Program-made: the position numbers and the translations under genes | The notes under the pieces: generated by a model | What the model saw: only the letters and a program-made list of their open reading frames with translations | Databases searched by the model: none | Told to the model about the DNA's origin: nothing | Shown: positions 1 to 7,671 of the stretch, piece after piece | Layout: the number at the start of each line of letters is the position of its first letter | Numbering within the stretch: the stretch's first letter is position 1 | DNA from: JBOGJI01 sp050747865 | GTDB lineage: Bacteria > Acidobacteriota > Thermoanaerobaculia > Multivoradales > JAHEKO01 | Assembly (NCBI GenBank): GCA_050747865.1 | Contig: JBOGJI010000110.1 | Location: forward strand, 1-21,904 | Direction: 5' to 3' | Length of the DNA: 21,904 bases

Positions 1-80
1 TCAGGGGTCAGGGAGAGACCATCCGCTTTGCCCCTGAACCCTGACCCCTGACCCCTGACCCCTGACCCCTGACCCCTGTA
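1..80. repeat. Intergenic TGACCCC heptamer array with inverted copy
   Basis: Five perfect head-to-tail TGACCCC units start at 42, 49, 56, 63 and 70. They are flanked by the variants TGAACCC (35-41) and TGTACCC (77-83). Bases 1-13 (TCAGGGGTCAGGG) are the exact reverse complement of 39-51, so a 13 bp hairpin with a 25-base loop is possible. No T-run follows, so it does not look like a standard intrinsic terminator, although it could end transcription of a gene lying left of the window. The same motif recurs at 5979-6028 and 15708-15734, which makes it a dispersed intergenic repeat rather than a one-off. Confidence 0.85.
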
Positions 81-102
81 CCCTAGCCAGGGGGATGACG
101 CC

Positions 103-1179
103 ATGTTCGAGCAGCTAGAAGCGATCACCGAGCGCCATCGCCGACTCACCGAGCGGCTGGCCGATCCGGCCGTGGCCACCGATCCGCAGCAGTCCCGCGA
201 GAACGGCAAGGCGCTGGCGGAGCTGGAGCCGGTTGTGCGCCTCTACCGCGAGTACCAGGAGGTCGCGCGGCAGCTCGCCGACACCGAGGAGTTGCTCGCC
301 GGCCTGGCGCCCGACGACGACTTGAGGGAGATGGCGCGCGACGAGCAGCGGACCCTCGCCGAGCGCCGGGACACCCTGGGCGAGCGCCTGCGCCTCGCCC
401 TGCTGCCCAAGGACGCGAACGACGAGCGCAACGTGGTGCTCGAGATCCGCGCCGGCACCGGCGGCGACGAGGCCAGCCTGTTCGCCCGCGAGCTGTTCCG
501 CATGTACAGCCGCTACGCCGAGGCTCAGGGGTGGCGGGTCGAGATCCTCGACCTGTCGGAGTCCGGCCGCGGCGGCGTCAAAGAGGTCTCCGCCATCGTC
601 GAGGGCCGTGGCGCCTGGTCGCGGCTGAAGTTCGAGGGCGGCGTCCACCGCGTGCAGCGGGTGCCGGACACCGAGGCCTCGGGCCGCATCCACACCTCGG
701 CGGTCACCGTCGCGGTGCTGCCCGAGGCAGAAGACGTGGAGGTGGTGATCGACGAGAACGACCTGCGCGTCGACACCTTCTGCGCCTCGGGGCCGGGCGG
801 CCAGGGCGTCAACACCACCTACTCGGCGGTGCGCATCACCCACCTGCCCACCGGCCTGGTCGTCTCCTGCCAGGACGAACGCAGCCAGATCAAGAACAAG
901 GCCAAGGCGCTGCGGGTGCTCAAGTCGCGGCTGCTGGAGATCGAGCAGCAGAAGGCGCAGGCCGAGATCTCCAGCCAGCGGCGCTCGATGGTCGGCTCCG
1001 GCGACCGCTCGGAGAAGATCCGCACCTACAACTTCCCGCAGAACCGCATCACCGACCATCGTATCGGGCTGACCCTGCACCAGCTCCCCGACGTCCTGGA
1101 AGGAGAGCTGGACCAGCTCCTCGACGCGTTGACCGAGCACGAGCAGGCCGAAGCTCTCAAGCAGACCGCCGACGCGTAA
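103..1179 (+). CDS. prfA: Peptide chain release factor 1 (RF1)
   Basis: Cytoplasmic class I release factor. It reads UAA and UAG in the ribosomal A site and triggers peptidyl-tRNA hydrolysis. At 358 aa it is normal family length. The catalytic GGQ loop is at residues 232-234 in GPGGQGVNTT. The codon-reading tripeptide in domain 2 is P188-D189-T190, of the PxT type of RF1 rather than the SPF of RF2. The N-terminal ~100 residues are the charged helical domain. The ATG at 103 is preceded by AGGGGGA at 89-95, a good Shine-Dalgarno sequence with a 7-base spacer. The gene for the methylase that modifies the GGQ glutamine (prmC) follows after 10 bases, a common pairing that supports the call. Confidence 0.98.
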   Translation: MFEQLEAITERHRRLTERLADPAVATDPQQSRENGKALAELEPVVRLYREYQEVARQLADTEELLAGLAPDDDLREMARDEQRTLAERRDTLGERLRLALLPKDANDERNVVLEIRAGTGGDEASLFARELFRMYSRYAEAQGWRVEILDLSESGRGGVKEVSAIVEGRGAWSRLKFEGGVHRVQRVPDTEASGRIHTSAVTVAVLPEAEDVEVVIDENDLRVDTFCASGPGGQGVNTTYSAVRITHLPTGLVVSCQDERSQIKNKAKALRVLKSRLLEIEQQKAQAEISSQRRSMVGSGDRSEKIRTYNFPQNRITDHRIGLTLHQLPDVLEGELDQLLDALTEHEQAEALKQTADA

Positions 1180-1189
1180 CATCGCGCGC

Positions 1190-2035
1190 GTGACCGTGCG
1201 CGATCTGCTCGCCGCCGCCCGCTGGCGCCTCGAGGCTTCCGCCGGCGGCGCCACACCGCGCGAGGCGAGCCTGCTGCTCGCCCACGTCCTGGGCGTGTCG
1301 GAGGCCCGGCTCCTGGCCCGCGACCGCGAGCCGGTGGCCGAGCGTGAGCGCCGGCGCTTCGAGTCCCTGCTCTCCCGGCGCCTCCACGGAGAGCCCGTCG
1401 CCTACCTGACCGGGGAGCGCGAGTTCTACGGCCGCTCCTTCGCCGTCGACCGCCGCGTGCTCATCCCCCGTCCCGAGACCGAGCTGCTGATCGAGGAGGC
1501 GCTGGCACTGCGTCCCGACGCCGGCGCCCCGCTCCTCGACATCGGCACCGGCTCCGGCTGCCTGGCCGTCACCCTGGCCTGCGAGCTCCCGACCGTCTGC
1601 GTCGTGGCCACCGACCTCTCCCCCGGCGCTCTCGCCGTGGCGCGCCACAACGCCCTCCGCCACGGCGTCGGCAGCCGGGTCCAGCCGATCCGCACCGACC
1701 TGACAGCCGGCATCCGGCTGGAGAGCGTGGGGCTGGCAGTAAGCAACCCGCCCTACGTGGCCGTCGCTGACGCCGCCGACCTCCCCGTCGACGTGCGCGA
1801 GTTCGAGCCCTCCGCAGCCCTCTTCGCCGGCCTCGACGGCATGGACGCGCTCACCCGCCTGCTCGACACCCTGCGCGACCTGAGTCCCGGCACCCCCGTC
1901 CTCCTCGAGATCGGCGCCGGCCAGGCCGACGCCCTGCGCGACCTCGCCGCCACCCGCCCCTTCCGCCTCGACCGCATCCGCCCCGACTACGCGGACATTC
2001 CCCGCGTCGCCGTCCTCCGCCGGGCGAACGGGTAG
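1190..2035 (+). CDS. prmC: Release factor glutamine N5-methyltransferase PrmC (HemK)
   Basis: SAM-dependent methyltransferase that methylates the glutamine of the GGQ motif in RF1/RF2. At 281 aa it has the family's two-part form: an N-terminal helical release-factor-binding domain (about 1-85) and a Rossmann methyltransferase domain. The SAM-binding motif is DIGTGSGC at 117-124. The substrate-amide motif NPPY is at 186-189. IPRPETE at 92-98 is also typical of HemK/PrmC. The start is GTG at 1190, 10 bases after the prfA stop. No clear Shine-Dalgarno precedes it, so it is probably translated by coupling to prfA. A second GTG at 1196 is possible but would trim a conserved-looking N-terminus. Confidence 0.96.
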   Translation: MTVRDLLAAARWRLEASAGGATPREASLLLAHVLGVSEARLLARDREPVAERERRRFESLLSRRLHGEPVAYLTGEREFYGRSFAVDRRVLIPRPETELLIEEALALRPDAGAPLLDIGTGSGCLAVTLACELPTVCVVATDLSPGALAVARHNALRHGVGSRVQPIRTDLTAGIRLESVGLAVSNPPYVAVADAADLPVDVREFEPSAALFAGLDGMDALTRLLDTLRDLSPGTPVLLEIGAGQADALRDLAATRPFRLDRIRPDYADIPRVAVLRRANG

Positions 2036-2059
2036 CGCTCTCGAACGCGGTACATCGGG

Positions 2060-2065
2060 AATAAT
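2060..2065 (+). promoter_or_regulatory. Putative -10 box of murA (AATAAT, 9 bases before ATG)
   Basis: AATAAT matches TATAAT at 5 of 6 positions and stands out in a very GC-rich region. It lies exactly 9 bases before the murA ATG, and no Shine-Dalgarno lies between. This spacing would give an mRNA with little or no leader. No good -35 hexamer is visible. The same spacing occurs before two other genes in this window (13056 and 15755). Confidence 0.4.
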
Positions 2066-2074
2066 GCGCGGGTC

Positions 2075-3331
2075 ATGGATCGGTTCGTGATCGAGGGACC
2101 GTGCCGCCTCTCCGGGCGGGTGCGCGCCGAAGGGGCGAAAAACGCCGCCCTGCCGGCGCTCGCCGCGACGCTGCTGTCCGACGGGGAGGTGACGCTCTCG
2201 GGGCTGCCCGAGGTGCGGGACATCCGCACGCTGCGGCGGCTGCTGGAGCACCTGGGGGTGGAGTCCGCGGCCCAGGAAGACGGCGGGCTGCGCCTCGCGG
2301 TCACCGGCGACGGATCCCACGACGACGCGCCGTACGAGCTGGTCAAGACGATGCGCGCCAGCGTGCTGGTGCTCGGGCCGCTGCTGGCCCGTTACGGGCA
2401 CGCGCGGGTGTCGCTGCCCGGCGGCTGTGCCATCGGCGTGCGGCCGATCGATCAGCATCTCGCCGGGCTCGAGGCCCTGGGCGCGGAGGTGGATCTGGAG
2501 CACGGCTACGTGACCGCGCGGGCGCCGGCTCTGCGCGGCGCCCGCTTCCGCTTCGCCATGCCCACGGTGACCGGCACCGAAAACGTGCTGATGGCCGCGA
2601 CCCTGGCGCGGGGCACCACAGTGCTCGAGAACTGCGCGCGCGAGCCCGAGGTCGAAGATCTCGCCGCCCTGCTCTCGGCCATGGGCGCGCGCATCGACGG
2701 CGCCGGCACCTCGACGATCACGGTCGAAGGCGTGGAGCGCCTGGGAGGCGCAGGCCACCGGGTCGTCGGCGACCGCATCGAGGCCGGCACCTACTTGATC
2801 GGCGCCGCGATCAGCGGCGGCGACGTGACGGTGGAGGGCACCCACGAGCAACATCTGCTGGCTCTGCTGGAGCGGCTCGCCGAGACCGGCTGCGAGGTCG
2901 ACGGTGCCGATGGCGCCGTGCGCGTCCGGCGGGCCGGAGAATTGCAGGCACGCGATGTCGTGACCGCCCCCCACCCCGGATTCCCCACCGATCTGCAGGC
3001 GCAATACGTGGCGCTGATGACGCAGGCCACCGGCACCGCGACCGTCTGCGAGAGCGTCTTCGAGAACCGCTTCCAGCACGTGCCGGAGCTGCGGCGCATG
3101 GGCGCCCGGATCGACATCGACGGGCACTATGCCAAGGTGGCAGGTCCCTCGCCGCTCGCCGGCGCGGCGGTCATGGCCACCGATCTGCGCGCCTCGGCCT
3201 GTCTGGTGCTCGCCGGGCTGGTCGCCGACGGCGTCACCGAGGTCTCCCGCATCTACCACCTGGACCGCGGCTACGCGCGTATGGAGGAGAAGCTCACCGG
3301 GCTCGGCGCGCGCGTGACGCGGGTGGTTTAG
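2075..3331 (+). CDS. murA: UDP-N-acetylglucosamine 1-carboxyvinyltransferase MurA
   Basis: First committed step of peptidoglycan synthesis: transfers enolpyruvate from PEP to UDP-GlcNAc in the cytoplasm. At 418 aa it is the family's usual length. The N-terminal GAKNAALP motif contains the conserved K22-N23. The fosfomycin-target cysteine is C118 in PGGCAIGVRP, so the enzyme is not of the naturally resistant Cys-to-Asp type. HPGFPTDLQAQ and DLRASACLVLAG, both characteristic of MurA, follow in order. The start is ATG at 2075 with no Shine-Dalgarno but a -10-like AATAAT 9 bases upstream. The HIT gene begins 11 bases after its stop, so murA probably heads a murA-HIT-slt transcription unit. Confidence 0.98.
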   Translation: MDRFVIEGPCRLSGRVRAEGAKNAALPALAATLLSDGEVTLSGLPEVRDIRTLRRLLEHLGVESAAQEDGGLRLAVTGDGSHDDAPYELVKTMRASVLVLGPLLARYGHARVSLPGGCAIGVRPIDQHLAGLEALGAEVDLEHGYVTARAPALRGARFRFAMPTVTGTENVLMAATLARGTTVLENCAREPEVEDLAALLSAMGARIDGAGTSTITVEGVERLGGAGHRVVGDRIEAGTYLIGAAISGGDVTVEGTHEQHLLALLERLAETGCEVDGADGAVRVRRAGELQARDVVTAPHPGFPTDLQAQYVALMTQATGTATVCESVFENRFQHVPELRRMGARIDIDGHYAKVAGPSPLAGAAVMATDLRASACLVLAGLVADGVTEVSRIYHLDRGYARMEEKLTGLGARVTRVV

Positions 3332-3342
3332 GAGAGCGACTG

Positions 3343-3687
3343 ATGAGCGACTGCCTCTTCTGCCAGATCGCCGAAGGAGGGATCAGCGCCCGCATCGCCT
3401 ACGAGGACGACGAGCTGATCGCCTTCCACGACGTCGCGCCCAAGGCCCCGACGCACATCCTGGTGATCCCGCGCCGCCACGTCGGCACCCTCCTCGATCT
3501 CGGCTCCGAGGATGCAGGTCTGCTCGGGCGCATGCAGATGGCCGCGATCCATCTGGCCCGCGAGCTGGGTCTCGATCGCAGCGGCTTCCGCCTGGTGACC
3601 AACTGCCTGGAAGACGCCGGGCAGTCCGTCTTCCACATCCATCTCCATCTGCTGGGAGGCCGCCAGATGGGGTGGCCGCCCGGATGA
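3343..3687 (+). CDS. HIT-family nucleotide hydrolase (HINT/PKCI-like)
   Basis: Histidine-triad hydrolase, 114 aa, expected to act on nucleoside phosphoramidates or adenylated substrates in the cytoplasm. The signature HxHxH is H98-I-H100-L-H102 followed by LLGG. C4 and C7 near the N-terminus, with H46, resemble the zinc-site residues of bacterial HinT. The start is ATG at 3343 with AGGAG at 3330-3334, a Shine-Dalgarno that overlaps the murA TAG stop. The TGA stop (3685-3687) overlaps the ATG of the next gene as ATGA. The exact substrate cannot be read from the sequence. Its location between two cell-wall genes is probably operon housekeeping rather than a functional link. Confidence 0.93.
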   Translation: MSDCLFCQIAEGGISARIAYEDDELIAFHDVAPKAPTHILVIPRRHVGTLLDLGSEDAGLLGRMQMAAIHLARELGLDRSGFRLVTNCLEDAGQSVFHIHLHLLGGRQMGWPPG

Positions 3688-5963
3688 GCCACCGCCGCGG
3701 ATCCACGACCCTGTTCGCCGTGCTCGTGGCCGCGGGTCCCGCGGCGGCGGACAATCCCCGTCTCGAGCTGGTCGAGCTGCGGCTCGCGGGCCGGGACGAG
3801 GAGGCGCTGGCCTTCGTGCAGCATTTCCGCCAGGAGCAGCCGCGGCAGGCGCAGGCCCTGGGGTTCGACTACGCCGCCGGGCGGCTGGCGGAGGCGCTCG
3901 GGCAGCTCGATGCCGCCGAAGAGGCCTACGCCGCGGCGCTCAGCAGCCCCGAAGCCCTGGTGCCGTTCGCCCGCTATCGGCTGGCGCTGCGTCAATACGC
4001 CATCGGCCATCCCGAGGTGGCGGCCGGGCTGGCCGCCACCGCGCTCGGCAAGCGCCCTCCTCGATCGCTGGCGGAATCGCTCACCTCCCTGCTGGTGCGC
4101 AGCATCGCCGACGGCGGCGACTGCCGGCTGCTCGCCGGCCTGCAGCGAGACCGTCTGCCCGCGCCGCTGACGCGGAGCCTGACGCTGGCCGTCGCGCGCT
4201 GCGCAGGCGACGCTGGGGACCGCGACGACGGCCTCGAGACGCTGCTGGAGCTGCTCGCCGAGCGTACGAACGACGAGACGGCGCTCGAGGCGACGCGCCT
4301 GGTGAGCGAGTGGACGGCGCCGGAGGAGGTGTCCGCCGAGGCCGCCGCGCGCGTCGGTGCGGCCCTCCACGACCATCGCGAGTTCACGAGCGCCATCCCC
4401 TGGCTGGAGCAGGCGGCGGCGGAGAGTCGCGGCGGCCGTCGGGCGGAGACGCGGTATCTGCTGGCGCGCTCCCGGTTCTGGCGCGGCGAGTACCGGGAGG
4501 CGGCACGCCAGTTCGAGCTCGCGGCCGAGGCGGCGAGCGGCCCGCGCGAGCGGGCTCGCTCCCTCTACCAGCAGGGGCGGGCGCTGGAGCTCGCCGGGCT
4601 GTGGCCCGCCGCGGCGACGGTCTATCGCGAGATCCCGACCGCCGACCCGACGAGCGGCTGGGCGCCGGCGGCGCTGCTGTCCGCGCTGCGCCTGGATTGG
4701 CGAGCCGGGCGGGAAGAGGAGGCGCTCGATGACCTCGAGGCGCTGCGCGCGAACCGCCGCTGGCAGGCCACGGTGGATCGGGCCGGTCTCTTCCTCGCCG
4801 CCTCGGACATCACGCGCCGCAACGCCGAGCGCGCACCCCGCTGGCTGGCACTGGTGGTCGGCGGCGAACCGGACGTCGACCTTCAGGAGACGTATTGGCG
4901 GGGCCGGCTGGCGGAGCTGGAGGAGCAGCCGGCCGCCGCCGTCGAGCGCTACGCCCAGGTCCTGCGCCGCGCCGCCGCCCATCCGCTGGCCCTCTCCGCC
5001 CGTACGCGCCTGGCACAGCCGCCGCTGGCCACCGAGGCGGTCCGCGAAGGGCTGCGGCTGGCCGCCACCTCGGGCCGCCGGCAGCTCTTTGCCGCCTGGC
5101 TCCTGCTCGGCGACGGGCATCTCGGGGGGGCGACCGCCCGCCTGGCGGTCGAGCAGGACTTCGCGCGCGACCAGGGCGTCGCCGCGCTAGCCGGGGCGCA
5201 AACGCTGCCGCCGTCGCGCTGGCGTCTGTGGGACGCGGAGCCGACGAGCCCGGAGGAAGGCCTCCTCGCCCTGGGGGTATGGGACGAGGGGGCGAGCGCC
5301 GTGGCCGCGCGATTCCCTCTCGACGATCCGGCGCTGGCACTGACGGGCATCGACCTGCTGGTAGAGGGCGAGCAACATCGCGAGGCGCTGCGGCGGGCCG
5401 AGATCCTCGCCCGCCGCCTGCCGGGCGCGCTGCCGGTGTCCTTCTACCCCAGGAGCCTGCGCGAGCGCCTCTTCCCCCGCCCCTGGTGGCCGCTGATCGA
5501 CCGCGAGACGGCTCGGCAGCAGGTGCCGGGGCTGCTGCTCACCGCCGTCATGCGCGAGGAGAGCCGCTTCGACGCCGCGGCGGTGTCCGAGGTTGGGGCC
5601 CGCGGCCTCACCCAATTCGTCCCCGATACCGCCCGCCGGCTGGCCCGCCGGGCCGGCCTGCCGCAGCCGCGGCCGGAGGACCTGCACGACCCGGAGACGG
5701 CGATCCGCCTGGGCGCCGCCTATCTCGGCGCGCTGCTGACACGCTTCGACGGGCAGATCCTGTCGACCCTGGCGTCGTACAACGCCGGCGAGGACCAGGC
5801 CGGGCTGTGGCGCAGCTACTGCTTCAGCCCCGACCCGGCGGAATACTTCACCAAGGTCGGGTTCCCGGAGACGCGGGCGTATCTGGTCAAGGTGGTGGAG
5901 AGCTGGGTTCGGTACGAGGAGCTCTATGGGCAGGACGGGGCGCAGCTACGACTGGATCGGTAG
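3684..5963 (+). CDS. Slt70-like soluble lytic murein transglycosylase
   Basis: Secreted peptidoglycan-cleaving enzyme, 759 aa. It starts with an Arg-rich n-region and a short hydrophobic stretch ending in AAGPAAA, read as a signal peptide. A long Ala/Arg/Leu/Glu-rich helical region (about 30-600) has TPR-like spacing and resembles the superhelical U and L domains of Slt70. The catalytic SLT domain occupies about 610-745. The likely catalytic glutamate is E626 in MREESRFD, followed by GLTQFVPDTA and ASYNAGE, both classic SLT motifs. I chose ATG 3684, which overlaps the HIT stop as ATGA. A GTG at 3672 would add four residues before the signal peptide and seems less likely. The TAG stop is followed closely by a heptamer-type repeat. 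Confidence 0.93.
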   Translation: MSHRRGSTTLFAVLVAAGPAAADNPRLELVELRLAGRDEEALAFVQHFRQEQPRQAQALGFDYAAGRLAEALGQLDAAEEAYAAALSSPEALVPFARYRLALRQYAIGHPEVAAGLAATALGKRPPRSLAESLTSLLVRSIADGGDCRLLAGLQRDRLPAPLTRSLTLAVARCAGDAGDRDDGLETLLELLAERTNDETALEATRLVSEWTAPEEVSAEAAARVGAALHDHREFTSAIPWLEQAAAESRGGRRAETRYLLARSRFWRGEYREAARQFELAAEAASGPRERARSLYQQGRALELAGLWPAAATVYREIPTADPTSGWAPAALLSALRLDWRAGREEEALDDLEALRANRRWQATVDRAGLFLAASDITRRNAERAPRWLALVVGGEPDVDLQETYWRGRLAELEEQPAAAVERYAQVLRRAAAHPLALSARTRLAQPPLATEAVREGLRLAATSGRRQLFAAWLLLGDGHLGGATARLAVEQDFARDQGVAALAGAQTLPPSRWRLWDAEPTSPEEGLLALGVWDEGASAVAARFPLDDPALALTGIDLLVEGEQHREALRRAEILARRLPGALPVSFYPRSLRERLFPRPWWPLIDRETARQQVPGLLLTAVMREESRFDAAAVSEVGARGLTQFVPDTARRLARRAGLPQPRPEDLHDPETAIRLGAAYLGALLTRFDGQILSTLASYNAGEDQAGLWRSYCFSPDPAEYFTKVGFPETRAYLVKVVESWVRYEELYGQDGAQLRLDR

Positions 5964-5978
5964 ACCCGCACTCGCGAA

Positions 5979-6028
5979 GGGTTCAGGGCACAGGGGTCAG
6001 GGTTCAGGGTAGGGAGGGCGGGGGGTCA
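5979..6028. repeat. Dispersed GGGTCA/GGTTCAGGG repeat between convergent genes
   Basis: This G-rich stretch is built of CAGGGGTCAGGG and GGTTCAGGG units, the reverse complement of the TGACCCC/TGAACCC units at 35-76. It fills nearly all of the gap between the converging transglycosylase and SurA-like genes. Its last GGGGGTCA supplies the TCA that is the TGA stop of the minus-strand gene (6026-6028). No clear stem with a T-run is visible. Confidence 0.75.
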
Positions 6029-6748
6029 CGGGCGGCGGTCGAGCAGCGGCGGGAGCTCGGCGTGCCCCACGTTGCTGTAGTCCTCGATGTCGGCGTCGAG
6101 GCGCAGCTCCTCGGTCCAGCGGGCCAGCTCCTCGTTCAGGCGCCGCTGGCGCAGCACCTCCCGGATCTGCTCGCGCACCTCCTCGACGGGCGGCACCTCG
6201 GCGTTGCGCCGCCGCATCTCGGCGACGAGCACGGTGTCGTAATACTCCTGGATCTCCTCCAGGCCGACGAAGATCCGCGGTCCGAGCCGCTCCTCGATGT
6301 AGGTGAAGACGAGGAGCTGGCGGGCGACGAGCGCCTTGACGCCCTCCCCGTCCAGACCCAGCTCGGCGAGGCGCGCCTGCCAGGCGGCCTCGCTGGCGAA
6401 GCGCCTGCGGATCTCGCGGAACTCCTCCTCGACGCGGTCGACCGGCAGCTCGGTGAAGCCGTAGCGGTCGATCTCGTGGAAGCGCAGGCGCTGCTCGATG
6501 AGCTGCTGCAGCGCCCGCCGCCGGAAGGCCTCGTCGCTCTCCTCGGGCTCCCTCTCGACCAGGCCGAGGGCGACCACCCGCTCGACGTCCGAGGCCAGGA
6601 TGGGCTCCTCGTCGACCACCGCGAGTACCCGATCCACGAGCTGCTCCTGAGCCGACGCGATCCCGCCAACGAGCGCCAGAAGCACGCACAAACCACTAGA
6701 TGCCAGGTACTTACGCGGTGCGCCGTCCACTGCTTTGAATGCTATCAT
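6026..6748 (-). CDS. SurA-like periplasmic chaperone lacking a PPIase domain
   Basis: Probable secreted chaperone of the SurA N-terminal-domain family, 240 aa. After a signal peptide (hydrophobic core SSGLCVLLALVGG, then IASAQ) comes the hallmark VDRVLAVVDEEPILASDVE near residue 40. Helical segments follow, including the ALQQLIEQRLRFHEI core. The C-terminal helix VREQIREVLRQRRLNEEL follows directly. In SurA one or two parvulin domains would sit between these parts; none is visible, so it is probably a chaperone without isomerase activity. The start is uncertain. ATG 6748 has no Shine-Dalgarno and lies inside a TATGAT sequence that could be the -10 box. GTG at 6730 would then be the start and still leaves a good signal peptide. 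A TTG at 6817 is least likely. Confidence 0.85.
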   Translation of the reverse strand: MIAFKAVDGAPRKYLASSGLCVLLALVGGIASAQEQLVDRVLAVVDEEPILASDVERVVALGLVEREPEESDEAFRRRALQQLIEQRLRFHEIDRYGFTELPVDRVEEEFREIRRRFASEAAWQARLAELGLDGEGVKALVARQLLVFTYIEERLGPRIFVGLEEIQEYYDTVLVAEMRRRNAEVPPVEEVREQIREVLRQRRLNEELARWTEELRLDADIEDYSNVGHAELPPLLDRRP

Positions 6749-6749
6749 A
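6744..6749 (-). promoter_or_regulatory. Putative -10 box (TATGAT) of the SurA-like gene
   Basis: On the minus strand TATGAT runs from 6749 down to 6744, matching TATAAT at 5 of 6 positions. It lies 13 bases before the in-frame GTG at 6730 and overlaps the alternative ATG at 6748. If it is the -10 element, translation must start downstream of 6748. No strong -35 is seen. Confidence 0.35.
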
Positions 6750-6769
6750 CCGCTACATCGTCGTAGCGG
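6750..6769. promoter_or_regulatory. Perfect inverted repeat, possible operator
   Basis: CCGCTAC-6 bases-GTAGCGG forms a perfect 7 bp dyad directly upstream of the SurA-like gene and next to the TATGAT box, where a repressor would cover the promoter spacer. It lies in the divergent gap shared with the nitrilase gene. The role is inferred from position and symmetry only. Confidence 0.35.
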
Positions 6770-6846
6770 CCGACCCGACCACGCGCCTTCGGCGCGCGGT
6801 GCCCGCGGTCGAGACAAGCTCGGCCGCTAGGATCCGCGTCTAGACC

Positions 6847-7671
6847 ATGTCCCTCCTTCCCATAGCTCTGGCCCAGCTCGACGCGCGACTGGGGGACCTC
6901 GCGGGCAATCTCGAGCGACACCTCGAGACGATCGAGCGGGCGCGCATGGCCGGCGCCCGGCTGGTCGTCTTTCCCGAGCTGTCGCTGACCGGGTATCGGC
7001 TGCTGCATCTCACGCCGCACGTGGCGCGGGCGGCGCGGGACTCCCCGGAGCTCGCCACTCTGGTGGAGGCGGCCGGCGACATGACGGTCCTCGCCGGGCT
7101 GGTCGAGTCCGGCGCCGACGGCGTGCTCTACAACAGCGCCGCCCTGCTCACCCGCGACGGGGTCCAGGCGGTGCAGCGCAAGATCCACCTGCCGACCTAC
7201 GGCATCTTCCAAGAGGGCCGGTTCTTCGCCCCCGGGCGCCGGCTGGAGCCAGTGGAGATCGCCGGCGTGCCGGCCGGGATCGTGATCTGCGAGGACCTCT
7301 GGCACCCCCAGATCTCCCGCCGCCTGGCGCGCGGCGGGGCGCAGGTCCTCCTCGTCACGTCGGCGGGCCCCGGCCGCGTGAGCGGCGATGCGGTGCCCGA
7401 CAGCCAGCAGTCGTGGGAGCTGCTCACCCGCTCCACCGCGATGCTCAACGGCTGCTGGGTGCTCTATTGCAATCGCGTCGGCTTCGAAGAGGGCTCCTTC
7501 TACACCGGCGGCAGCCACGTCGTGGCGCCCGACGGGGAGATCGTGGCCCGGGCTCCCCTGCTCGACGAGCACCTGCTGATCGCCGAGATCGACCTGGCCG
7601 CGGTCGGGCGCGCACGGCGGCGCATGCCGCTGCTCACCACCGAGCGGCTCGACGTCGAGGGGCCTCGATGA
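6847..7671 (+). CDS. Nitrilase-superfamily amidase, probable glutaminase subunit of NAD synthetase
   Basis: Carbon-nitrogen hydrolase of 274 aa. The Glu-Lys-Cys triad is visible: E44 in VFPELSLTGY, K112 in RKIHLPTYGIF and C148 in IVICEDLWHP. The last two motifs match the glutaminase domain of glutamine-dependent NAD synthetases and related NAD-synthetase-like amidases. The stop overlaps the start of the NAD synthase gene as ATGA. The inferred job is to release ammonia from glutamine for the partner synthase. A free-standing omega-amidase or another nitrilase is the alternative. ATG 6847 lacks a clear Shine-Dalgarno. A TAGGAT at 6828-6833 may be its -10 box, giving a very short leader. Confidence 0.9.
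   Translation: MSLLPIALAQLDARLGDLAGNLERHLETIERARMAGARLVVFPELSLTGYRLLHLTPHVARAARDSPELATLVEAAGDMTVLAGLVESGADGVLYNSAALLTRDGVQAVQRKIHLPTYGIFQEGRFFAPGRRLEPVEIAGVPAGIVICEDLWHPQISRRLARGGAQVLLVTSAGPGRVSGDAVPDSQQSWELLTRSTAMLNGCWVLYCNRVGFEEGSFYTGGSHVVAPDGEIVARAPLLDEHLLIAEIDLAAVGRARRRMPLLTTERLDVEGPR

Noticed and set aside
35..76. Heptamer run considered as a CRISPR array or iteron origin
   Set aside because: Units are 7 bases with no spacers, so it is not CRISPR. No replication initiator gene, DnaA boxes or AT-rich unwinding region are nearby, so there is no support for an origin.
1157..3259. Very long minus-strand open frame antiparallel to prmC and murA
   Set aside because: High GC leaves few stop codons in shadow frames. 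The composition (Gly/His/Gln/Val-rich with no known motif) and full overlap with two certain genes mark it as spurious. The same applies to the long frames opposite 3399-5120, 13002-15221 and 17132-17857, and to the same-strand shadows at 2101-3340, 4895-6766 and 16429-18240.
3672..3683. GTG 3672 as start of the lytic transglycosylase
   Set aside because: ATG 3684 overlaps the upstream stop as ATGA, the usual junction in this window, and gives a cleaner signal peptide.
6782..6796. CGCGCC-TTC-GGCGCG hairpin between divergent genes as a terminator
   Set aside because: It lies between two start codons, not after a gene, and has no T-run. Small GC palindromes are expected by chance at this base composition.
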